DNA of 6,029 nucleotides, from positions 1-6,029 of the forward strand of contig JAQCAK010000133.1 in assembly GCA_027621895.1 (NCBI GenBank), given 5' to 3'. Every line of letters begins with the position of its first letter. Positions within the stretch are counted from its first letter, which is position 1. The stretch is from Pseudomonadota bacterium (GTDB lineage: Bacteria; Pseudomonadota; Gammaproteobacteria; Pseudomonadales; Azotimanducaceae). A model generated the notes under the pieces. That model searched no databases. It saw only the letters and a program-made list of their open reading frames with translations, and was not told the origin of the DNA. A program made the position numbers and the translations under genes. Below are positions 1-5,498 of this stretch, one piece after another.

Positions 1-466
1 TGCCCAGCAGACTCGACGGTTCTATGCCCAGTTCCAGCGAGGCAAAGGGCGTATCGGCACCGAGTCGGCTGGCCACAAACTGGTCCATGGAGATGCCGTT
101 GTAGAGGTCAGAACCCTCGGTGGATTTTGGATGAGCGCCTGTCAGGAAGGCCGCGCAGGAACGACCATGAGCGCCGCCCGGGTCGCCAAGCGACTGTGCA
201 TTGTAGTGGGCGAGACCGGTCACCACTGCACATTCATCTTTGACGTCAGACAGTGCCTCCAGGATCGGGCTCAGCGTATAGTTCTCACCCACATCCGCAG
301 GTGTAAAGCTGTTCATGCGCATGCCGTTGGGGAAATAAAAAACCCCCAGTCTTTTTGGGCGTTGCTCGAAGGACGCGTAACTGGCTCCCGGCAATAAGGA
401 TTCCATGACGGGCAGCGCAACCGCTGTGCCGAGTCCCTGCAGAAAGGTTCTGCGAAGGAGCTTCAT
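1..466 (-). CDS. DUF1552 family exported protein (Tat signal), 3' end missing
   Basis: The ATG at 466-464 opens a frame that stays open to the window edge, giving 155 N-terminal residues. The protein starts with a twin-arginine motif (LRRTFLQG, residues 4-11) followed by a mildly hydrophobic stretch to about residue 30, then KRLGVFYFPNGM (about 40-51). That layout is characteristic of DUF1552 proteins, so export in folded form by the Tat system is expected. The family is usually over 400 residues, so well over half is missing here. Its start overlaps the stop of the upstream cytochrome-like gene (ATGA, 466-463), and an AGGAGA Shine-Dalgarno lies inside the end of that gene, pointing to translational coupling. 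DUF1552 genes are commonly found next to DUF1592-type genes; no enzymatic activity is established for the family. The assignment rests on the signal region and the conserved FYFPNGM segment and is fairly secure; function is unknown. Confidence 0.85.
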   Translation of the reverse strand, partial: MKLLRRTFLQGLGTAVALPVMESLLPGASYASFEQRPKRLGVFYFPNGMRMNSFTPADVGENYTLSPILEALSDVKDECAVVTGLAHYNAQSLGDPGGAHGRSCAAFLTGAHPKSTEGSDLYNGISMDQFVASRLGADTPFASLELGIEPSSLLG

Positions 467-2916
467 TCAGGCACTCTCCTGTAATTGAATTGATAGCTTT
501 CAAGAATTGAGAGCAGGATATTGTGGATCCGGTACTCGTTTTCTGCTGCATTGGCGGCGATGGACCTGACCAGGGGACGATCGGTGGCTTCGATACCGCG
601 CCCGAGACCGTAGATCAGGAGCTGTTCAGCGATGGCCCTTGTGAACTGGTCTTTGCGATCCAGCAGTATCTCGCGAAGGCCCGCCAGTCCCTCGAAATGG
701 GTGCCGTCAGGCAAGGTTGCAGAGGCGTCAATCAGCATGCCGGCGTCTTCTCGCCGGTAAGCACCGATCGCATCGTAGTTTTCCAGAGAGAGCCCGAGCG
801 GGTCCATCTTCACATGGCAGGAAGCGCAGGCGGGATCCTCCCGGTGAAGTGCCATCTGCTGTCGGGCACTGAGTGGCTTGCCGTCCCGGACCATGACCAG
901 CGCGGGGATGTCTGGTGGCGGCGGCGGTGGCGGTGCTGCCAGCAGATGATCCAGAATCCACTGGCCACGTTTGACGGCGGAAGTATGGTTGCCATAGGAA
1001 GTCAGCGTCAGCACGCTGGCCTGCCCCAGGATACCGCCGCGGTTGCCGTTCTCCGGCAGATCAACCCGTCGCAATTCAGTGCCTGAGACGCCAGCAATGC
1101 CATAGTGTCTGGCCAGGCGATCATTCAGGAACGAATAGTCCGCGTCGATCAGGTCCAGAACACTCCGGTTTTCCCGAACCAGGTTTGAGAAAAAGCGTTC
1201 GCTTTCGGCCTCGATGGCGGCCCGGAGCCTGACATCGAAATCCGGGAACATCATGACGTCCGGTCGGTGATGTTCAAGATTCCGCAGGAACAGCCATTGC
1301 CCGGCGAAGTTTTCGGTCAAAGCGTCTGCGCGGGGATCCTTCAGCATGCGCTGCATCTGGGCCTGCAGGACAGAAGGTTCCCGCAGTCTGTTCTGCATGG
1401 CGAGTTCGAGCAGTTCCTCATCCGGCAAACTGCTCCAGAGGAACAGTGCCATGCGTGCGGCGAATTCGGTATCGCTGATCCGGTAGTCTTCTCTCGGCAG
1501 TTTCCCCGGTGGTGATTCTTCAACCAGGAACAGGAAGCTCGGCGACACCAGGATGGCCTGGATGGCTGTGGCGATGGCGGCCTCGAATGAATCGTTGTCC
1601 CTGGCGCTGTCGAACAGTGCCAGCAGCGGCTGAATGTCTGTTTCGTTCACCGAACGACGATAGGCCTGTTGCGCGATGTCGGTGAGTATCTGCGTCGCAC
1701 AGCCAGTTTCGGATCGATACCAGGCAGGTTTGCAGGTAAAAATTCGCGCTTGCCCGGCTGTCCATCCCGGCCCCTCGACCGACAGCGGTCCGGTCACGTC
1801 TATCTGCAGTACATCCCGCGGGAAATTGGTCTGGGCGAATCTTTCGGACATGTGATACGAGGGCACCGCGACTGAGCCCACACGACGACCGTCAACAACA
1901 AAATCCAGGGTCAGTGATTCAGGCGGAGCGACAGGTAACGGCACGATGTCCGTCGTGTTGCGAAGGGTCTGTACCGACTCATCAAGCGAAAGCTGCTTGC
2001 GAAAACTCATGCCGATGATGTGGGGGCCGGCGGTCAGGTTGACCACATGCGAGTAGCGAGCTTCCTCAAGACGGTCGACCTCGTTGTTGGTGTTGGCGTT
2101 CAGGTAACCGCTGATCTCGTACTCGCCGTCATGGGGCGCGTGGTAACTGAGAGCGCCGCCGCCCCGTGAGTCCAGTGGCAGGTGCTGACTCATTCTTTCG
2201 TTGTAAGCGGGCTTGCCCTGGTTGAGGATCGAGCCGTCTTTGGGTACCTGGTAGGTGACCAGTACCGGGTCAGTGGAGACAGTGCCGGTTGCGAGCCGAC
2301 TGACTTTTCCAGCCACCGTCAGATAGCGATCCATGAGGGTGGAAGAGACGCTCAGTACATCGGCAATATTGTCAAAGCCATAGCCCGAATCATCCGCGGG
2401 AAGCTGATCCTCAATATCAATATCTACCTTCAGCAGATCTCTTACCGCGTTGCTGTATTCGACCCGGTTCAGTCTGCGCAGGGTTGCGCGACCGGGATTG
2501 GGGTGCTGGCTGTTGTATTGATCCAGTTGGGTCACCAGCCAGCCAGTGAACGCCGAGCGTTCTGCCCCGGTTGGCTGGTCACGGTGGGCAGGCGGCATTG
2601 CCCCCTCGGCGGTCATGCGGTAGATCTTCTCCCAGGCGTCCAGGCGCTGCCCCCGGGTAACGTCGTCCAGGTCCACCATCGACAGGGACCAGTCACCGGA
2701 CAGGCGTTCGTCGTTGTGGCAGCGGGCACAGTAGGTATCCAGGAAATCGGCTGCCGCTTCAGGGGCAGTCGGCGCGGAAGCAATGGTCAGGGCAGACAAG
2801 CTGGCCAGCAGTAAAAAACCCAGGCAACGGGCGATAGAAAGCCCGGAGCGGCGGGTGCTGGAGAACAGGCAGTTGATAGATCGACTCTTGATGGGCAACA
2901 GGATTCGGTTAAACAC
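463..2916 (-). CDS. Exported dihaem cytochrome-like protein, PSCyt1-DUF1587-DUF1595-DUF1592-DUF1588-DUF1585
   Basis: The product has 817 residues from a GTG start. A basic N-terminus and hydrophobic core (about 31-48, ending near ASA) form a Sec-type signal. A cytochrome-like segment follows with haem motif CARCH (63-67) and a probable distal Met ligand in MPP (107). DUF1587 spans about 144-205. A beta-rich, carbohydrate-binding-like region (about 215-390) contains DGEYEISGYL and LDFVVDGRRVG. DUF1595 is at about 412-470, DUF1592 at 478-607 (DADYSFLNDRLARHYGI), DUF1588 at 625-722 with the family's polyproline run (662-668) and a second haem motif CASCH (697-701) followed by MDPLG, and DUF1585 at about 728-803. 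Length and domain order match complete family members, so the gene appears intact. A periplasmic electron-transfer or oxidative role is inferred from the haems only; the substrate is unknown. No clear Shine-Dalgarno precedes the GTG. No ATG or GTG lies between it and the upstream in-frame TGA, so the exact start is the weakest point. Confidence 0.9.
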   Translation of the reverse strand: MFNRILLPIKSRSINCLFSSTRRSGLSIARCLGFLLLASLSALTIASAPTAPEAAADFLDTYCARCHNDERLSGDWSLSMVDLDDVTRGQRLDAWEKIYRMTAEGAMPPAHRDQPTGAERSAFTGWLVTQLDQYNSQHPNPGRATLRRLNRVEYSNAVRDLLKVDIDIEDQLPADDSGYGFDNIADVLSVSSTLMDRYLTVAGKVSRLATGTVSTDPVLVTYQVPKDGSILNQGKPAYNERMSQHLPLDSRGGGALSYHAPHDGEYEISGYLNANTNNEVDRLEEARYSHVVNLTAGPHIIGMSFRKQLSLDESVQTLRNTTDIVPLPVAPPESLTLDFVVDGRRVGSVAVPSYHMSERFAQTNFPRDVLQIDVTGPLSVEGPGWTAGQARIFTCKPAWYRSETGCATQILTDIAQQAYRRSVNETDIQPLLALFDSARDNDSFEAAIATAIQAILVSPSFLFLVEESPPGKLPREDYRISDTEFAARMALFLWSSLPDEELLELAMQNRLREPSVLQAQMQRMLKDPRADALTENFAGQWLFLRNLEHHRPDVMMFPDFDVRLRAAIEAESERFFSNLVRENRSVLDLIDADYSFLNDRLARHYGIAGVSGTELRRVDLPENGNRGGILGQASVLTLTSYGNHTSAVKRGQWILDHLLAAPPPPPPPDIPALVMVRDGKPLSARQQMALHREDPACASCHVKMDPLGLSLENYDAIGAYRREDAGMLIDASATLPDGTHFEGLAGLREILLDRKDQFTRAIAEQLLIYGLGRGIEATDRPLVRSIAANAAENEYRIHNILLSILESYQFNYRRVPE

Positions 2917-3101
2917 AGCAGGATTAGTGCCAAACCGCCGGGGTATGCCGAATCGGAATCAAAGCCTGCTTTTCCAGCGTTTTGATCGGGAAACCGGACT
3001 TCAGGACGACTGCAGGCGATTACAGAGCGCCGGGTTAGCCACCCTGGAATGCGCGAAAATGGAACGCGCTCCCCAGTTTGGTGCAACTGCGGGTGTTGCG
3101 T

Positions 3102-4100
3102 TCAGCGGCTTCGATCGAATTCCGCAAAAGAGACCAGGCGCCTGTTCGCCTCATCCCACAGGGCAAGTTTGGCCAGCCTGAAACTTTCCCAGAAGGAGAT
3201 GGACTTGCCGTTCTGGAGTCGTGGAACGGAAGCGTAGCATTCGGCCAGTTTGTAGTTGGGGATCTTCGGATTCAGGTGATGGATATGGTGGTAGCCGATA
3301 TTGCCGGTCACCCAGTGAAGCCATCGAGGGAGGTTGTAGAACGAACTGCCCTGCAGGGTGGCTTCCTCATAGGTCCAGTTCTCCTGGCGCTCCCAGTAGG
3401 CCTCGTCAAACTGGTGTTGGACGTAGAACAGCCAGGTGGCTATAGCGGAAGACAGCAGCACGATCGGTGCGAAAACCAGCAACACGGATTCCAGGCCGAA
3501 AATCCAGATCAGGCAGCCGTAGTAGATGACCATACCGATATTCGTACCGATGATGCTTCGCCAGATTTTTGCGGGTGCTCGCTTTTGCTCGAATGGATAT
3601 CGCTGCATGATGACAAAGTAGATGGGTGCGAAGATGAACATCAGAACGTAGGGATTGCGGCCAATCCGGTACCAGACCCGACCCCAGAAAGGCCTGGCCT
3701 CAAATTCCTCGGTCGTGAGGGTATCAACGTCGCCATAGCCCCGGCGATCCAGGTTGCCAACGGTCTGGTGGTGCAGCAGGTGCTGGCTGCCCCAGTAACC
3801 CAGGGGGGTATTGGTCAACACGCCGACGAAATTGCCCAGTGCCTTGTTCTGCCAGCCCGTTCTCGGCAGGTATGACTGGTGCGCACAGTCATGTCCAATC
3901 ATGAAGAGGCGAACGTGAGCCACCACGGCGAACAATGAGACGGCGAGCACATATCCATAGGAAACCGGGAGCAGGGCGAACATCAGGCCGACGGAAACCA
4001 CGTAAAGAAGAAGGGTGTTGCCGAACTGAAATATTGCCCTGGGGTAAGAAGGCGAGGCGAATTCTCTCGCTATCTCGTAAGCTGCTGTATTGCCTGTCAA
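3102..4100 (-). CDS. Membrane fatty acid desaturase (DesA-like acyl-lipid desaturase)
   Basis: The 332-residue product is an integral-membrane di-iron desaturase (FA_desaturase family), which introduces a double bond into an acyl chain using O2 and an electron donor. All three histidine boxes are present: HDCAH (70-74), HLLHH (107-111) and HHIHH (271-275), plus the conserved FYVQHQF segment (His229) and GDVDTLTTEEF (123-133), as in delta-12/omega-6-type acyl-lipid desaturases. Hydrophobic segments lie at about 28-66, 151-165, 183-201 and 204-226. The start is a TTG at 4100-4098. No ATG or GTG exists upstream in frame before a stop, the first internal ATG (residue 40) would remove the first membrane segment, and AGGA sits 9 bases upstream. 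The C-terminus ends with the usual short soluble tail, so the protein looks complete. Regiospecificity cannot be read from the sequence. It is probably a single-gene unit: the gaps to both minus-strand neighbours exceed 130 bases. No electron donor is encoded nearby. Confidence 0.92.
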   Translation of the reverse strand: MTGNTAAYEIAREFASPSYPRAIFQFGNTLLLYVVSVGLMFALLPVSYGYVLAVSLFAVVAHVRLFMIGHDCAHQSYLPRTGWQNKALGNFVGVLTNTPLGYWGSQHLLHHQTVGNLDRRGYGDVDTLTTEEFEARPFWGRVWYRIGRNPYVLMFIFAPIYFVIMQRYPFEQKRAPAKIWRSIIGTNIGMVIYYGCLIWIFGLESVLLVFAPIVLLSSAIATWLFYVQHQFDEAYWERQENWTYEEATLQGSSFYNLPRWLHWVTGNIGYHHIHHLNPKIPNYKLAECYASVPRLQNGKSISFWESFRLAKLALWDEANRRLVSFAEFDRSR

Positions 4101-4109
4101 AGAACCGCG

Positions 4110-4113
4110 TCCT
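4110..4113 (-). promoter_or_regulatory. Ribosome binding site supporting the TTG start of the desaturase
   Basis: AGGA on the minus strand, 9 bases before the TTG at 4100-4098. It is the only purine-rich Shine-Dalgarno-like match near a possible start in this frame, so it supports the TTG. The spacing is slightly longer than ideal. Confidence 0.5.
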
Positions 4114-4147
4114 GTCGTATTGATCGGTCCACTGACCGGATGCGCGG

Positions 4148-4153
4148 AGTATA
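4148..4153 (-). promoter_or_regulatory. Possible -10 element of the desaturase promoter
   Basis: The minus strand reads TATACT, five of six matches to the sigma-70 -10 consensus, 47 bases before the TTG start. A convincing -35 box at 16-18 bases upstream is lacking, so this is only a candidate. It would give a leader of about 40 bases. Confidence 0.25.
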
Positions 4154-4217
4154 GGCAACTGCCTCGAGAATAGGTAGGTTGAATATTGCGGCCGGGCTAA
4201 AAGTTGCCGCTGTCGAT

Positions 4218-4230
4218 GGTGCCAGGCACC
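4218..4230. repeat. 13-bp perfect inverted repeat GGTGCC-A-GGCACC
   Basis: Two 6-base arms are separated by a single central A, located 3 bases beyond the stop of the 62-residue protein gene and about 120 bases before the desaturase start. The symmetry suits a dimeric protein-binding site better than an RNA hairpin, because a one-base loop cannot close without opening the stem, and no T-tract follows on either strand. It could equally be a fragment of a dispersed intergenic repeat; only one copy lies in this window. Confidence 0.5.
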
Positions 4231-4233
4231 CCG

Positions 4234-4422
4234 CTAATCCTCAGCAGGCGGGCTGGTGGATTCGGGCTTCTCGTCATGGCTCTCGACATACTGCTTGCCG
4301 CGCATGAACACGTAGCCAATCACCGCCCGGGTTTTGGTACCGAACTCCGAGGCCAGACCCACGCAGTCGTGGAAGGTCCAGACCTCTTTTGCGTCGATGC
4401 GCTTGAACAGTTCCTCATTCAT
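4234..4422 (-). CDS. Small protein of unknown function downstream of soxR (62 aa)
   Basis: I do not recognise a named family. The 62 residues begin MNEELFKRIDAKEVWTFHDC and have an acidic, proline/serine-rich tail (about 49-62). The core at 15-45 (W15, C20, LASEFGTKTRAVIGYV, GKQY) has the pattern of a compact helix-turn-helix-like unit; this is an impression from residue spacing, not a family match. Coding character is strong: 48 of 62 codons end in G or C, like the neighbours. The ATG at 4422 is the only start in frame downstream of a TAA, yet no good Shine-Dalgarno precedes it. The gene begins 44 bases after the soxR stop on the same strand with no visible terminator between, so read-through from the soxR promoter is plausible. 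A role linked to SoxR is not demonstrated; it could be a small DNA- or protein-binding factor. Confidence 0.7.
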   Translation of the reverse strand: MNEELFKRIDAKEVWTFHDCVGLASEFGTKTRAVIGYVFMRGKQYVESHDEKPESTSPPAED

Positions 4423-4466
4423 CGGGCAGTTGCAGGCTTGTTGAAAAGCATGGCTATGTTACCGGA

Positions 4467-4925
4467 TCAGTTCCGTGAGTGTCCGGTTCCTTTTTCGAGT
4501 ATCACAGGTCCCGGTCCCCTCACGGCCAGTTTGTCTTGATCGTTGTACAGCGGGCAGACTTTCATCGACAGGCAGCCACAGCCGATACAGCCGGTCAGAT
4601 ACTCGCGCAGCCGGTCAAGATAGGCGATACGCTCATCCAGTGATGCCTGCCAGTGGCGTGACATCCGCTCCCAGTCGCGCTGCGAGGGAGCGCGGTTCGA
4701 CGGCAGGGTTTCGAACTGCTCGCCGATCTCTGCCAGGGAGATGCCCATCTTCTGCGCGGCCTTGATAATCGAGACCCGGCGCAGGACCTCCTTGTTGTAC
4801 CTGCGCTGGTTGCCGGTATTTCTCCAGCTCTGGATCAACCCTTTCGATTCGTAGAAATGCAGTGCCGAGACCGCGACGCCGGCGCGCTTTGCCACAACGC
4901 CGACCGAAAGTCCTGCTTCGCTCAT
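4467..4925 (-). CDS. soxR: Redox-sensitive MerR-family transcriptional activator SoxR
   Basis: The 152-residue product is very close to the length of E. coli SoxR (154). The N-terminal winged helix-turn-helix contains KRAGVAVSALHFYESKGLI (13-31) and GNQRRY (38-43), near-identical to known SoxR proteins. A dimerisation helix spans about 80-110, and the [2Fe-2S] cluster-binding loop TGCIGCGCLSMKVCPL carries Cys113, Cys116, Cys118 and Cys124 (CxxCxC-x5-C), the full ligand set. In this family, oxidation of the cluster by redox-cycling compounds twists a long-spacer promoter into an active form. The start at ATG 4925 is chosen because AGGAG lies 6 bases upstream and MSEAGLSVGVVAKR aligns with family N-termini; the frame continues 18 codons further up to a TTG inside the operator, which is unlikely. 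The three residues before the last Cys are M-K-V where E. coli has R-S-D. It is divergent from the VOC/flavodoxin operon, and no soxS-like gene is in view. Confidence 0.96.
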   Translation of the reverse strand: MSEAGLSVGVVAKRAGVAVSALHFYESKGLIQSWRNTGNQRRYNKEVLRRVSIIKAAQKMGISLAEIGEQFETLPSNRAPSQRDWERMSRHWQASLDERIAYLDRLREYLTGCIGCGCLSMKVCPLYNDQDKLAVRGPGPVILEKGTGHSRN

Positions 4926-4931
4926 TGTTTG

Positions 4932-4937
4932 CTCCTG
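4932..4937 (-). promoter_or_regulatory. soxR ribosome binding site (decides the start)
   Basis: The minus strand reads CAGGAG, 6 bases before ATG 4925-4923. This strong match fixes the start at 4925 and not at the upstream TTG at 4979. Confidence 0.85.
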
Positions 4938-4950
4938 ATAACCGAATGAA

Positions 4951-4979
4951 ACTTTATGTGAAAAGACTCTTGACCTCAA
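4951..4979 (-). promoter_or_regulatory. Predicted soxR promoter, -35 inside the SoxR palindrome
   Basis: On the minus strand, TTGAGG (complement of 4979-4974) and TAAAGT (complement of 4956-4951) are separated by 17 bases, a standard sigma-70 spacing. Transcription would start near 4944, leaving a leader of about 20 bases that contains the Shine-Dalgarno. Because the -35 hexamer is part of one arm of the palindrome, SoxR bound there would compete with RNA polymerase at its own promoter, consistent with the negative autoregulation known for SoxR in E. coli. The arrangement is inferred from sequence only. Confidence 0.55.
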
Positions 4980-5000
4980 CTTAAGTTGAGGTATTAGGAT
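4970..5000 (+). promoter_or_regulatory. SoxR-activated promoter of the VOC/flavodoxin operon
   Basis: The -35 box TTGACC (4970-4975) and -10 box TAGGAT (4995-5000) are separated by 19 bases, with the palindrome filling the spacer. A 19-bp spacer, too long for efficient unaided polymerase use, is the hallmark of MerR-family-activated promoters; the E. coli soxS promoter, as I recall it, has the same layout (TTTACC, 19 bp, TATACT). Transcription would start near 5006-5008, giving a leader of about 60 bases before the VOC gene. The near-consensus -35 and weaker -10 suit activation by DNA distortion rather than recruitment. Confidence 0.82.
4973..4992. promoter_or_regulatory. SoxR operator (SoxR box), perfect 20-bp palindrome
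   Basis: The site ACCTCAACTTAAGTTGAGGT reads the same on both strands without a mismatch. The classical SoxR box from soxS is CCTCAAGTTAACTTGAGG; this one keeps the CCTCAA/TTGAGG arms and the TTAA centre and differs by a symmetric G-to-C swap next to the centre. It lies between soxR and the divergent operon and overlaps both predicted promoters, so one bound dimer could control both directions. Confidence 0.88.
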
Positions 5001-5066
5001 GCGTTTCCATTGCTGACCCAGTCAGTGAATTGCCAGACAACGCTTTAACCAGAAAGGAGAGAAATC

Positions 5067-5486
5067 ATGCATCTTGAACACATAAATCTTGTTGTGACCG
5101 ACATTGACGCGTCTCTTGAGTTTTACCGGGCGGCCTTCCCGCACTGGCGAGTCCGGGGCAGCGGCCAGGGGCCCTGGTACGGGAAGCCGCGAACCTGGCT
5201 GCATTTCGGTGATGACTCGTCCTACATCACCTTCAATGACAATGGTGTGGGAGAAAACCGTGACCTCACCGGACACCAGGTGGGCCTGGCGCATTTCGGT
5301 TTCGTGACCGATAACCTGGAAGCCCTGGTGAAGCGGCTCGCCGAGGCCGGTTTCGACGTGGATAAGGACGGTGCAGGCGAACCGTTTCGCTCCAACGTTT
5401 ACTACATTGATCCTGCCGGCTACGAGGTGGAATTCGTTGAATACCACAGCGACTTGCCGGAAGAACGCAATCTGTACGCGGCCTGA
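5067..5486 (+). CDS. VOC superfamily protein (glyoxalase/bleomycin-resistance fold)
   Basis: The 139-residue product has one complete VOC unit made of two beta-alpha-beta-beta-beta modules: LEHINLVVTDIDASLEFYRAAF (3-24) starts the first and GLAHFGFVTDNLEALVKRLAEAG (73-95) the second, which ends with the typical YIDPAGYEVEFVEY (113-126). Possible metal ligands are His5, His76 and Glu122, the usual positions of the fold, but ligand use varies. Known members include glyoxalase I, ring-cleaving dioxygenases and antibiotic-sequestering proteins; the substrate here cannot be read from sequence. AAGGAG lies 7 bases before the ATG, a strong ribosome binding site. The gene is first in an operon behind a SoxR-type promoter and 12 bases ahead of a flavodoxin-fold oxidoreductase, suggesting it modifies or sequesters a redox-cycling compound or a reactive product of it. 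Cytoplasmic; no signal peptide. Confidence 0.93.
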   Translation: MHLEHINLVVTDIDASLEFYRAAFPHWRVRGSGQGPWYGKPRTWLHFGDDSSYITFNDNGVGENRDLTGHQVGLAHFGFVTDNLEALVKRLAEAGFDVDKDGAGEPFRSNVYYIDPAGYEVEFVEYHSDLPEERNLYAA

Positions 5487-5498
5487 GGAGGCATCGAA

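Noticed and set aside
914..936. GGC/GGT-rich triplet tract resembling a microsatellite
   Set aside because: In the minus-strand frame it encodes the polyproline run (residues 662-668) that is common to DUF1588 proteins, so it is ordinary coding sequence.
2182..2814. 210-codon open frame on the plus strand (similarly 523-1086)
   Set aside because: It lies wholly antisense to the 817-residue cytochrome-like gene, whose domains and haem motifs are unmistakable. The translated product has no recognisable motif; long antisense frames are common in GC-rich genes.
3030..3089. Short hairpins downstream of the desaturase (GGGT/ACCC, CAGTT/AACTG, GCGCG/CGCGC arms)
   Set aside because: Stems are only 4-5 bases and none is followed by a T-tract on the minus strand, so I do not call an intrinsic terminator.
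3078..3875. 265-codon open frame on the plus strand
   Set aside because: Antisense to the desaturase, which has all three histidine boxes. No domain or ribosome binding site supports it.
4204..4539. 111-codon open frame on the plus strand
   Set aside because: It overlaps the 62-residue gene and the soxR C-terminus in antisense, and the minus-strand reading has better codon use and, for soxR, certain homology.
4926..4979. 18-codon N-terminal extension of soxR to a TTG at 4979
   Set aside because: The TTG lies within the operator and upstream of the predicted transcription start. ATG 4925 has an ideal Shine-Dalgarno and matches family N-termini.
5013..5025. CTGAC-CCA-GTCAG inverted repeat in the leader of the VOC operon
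   Set aside because: A 5-bp stem with a 3-base loop is expected by chance. It does not occlude the ribosome binding site and has no riboswitch-like context.
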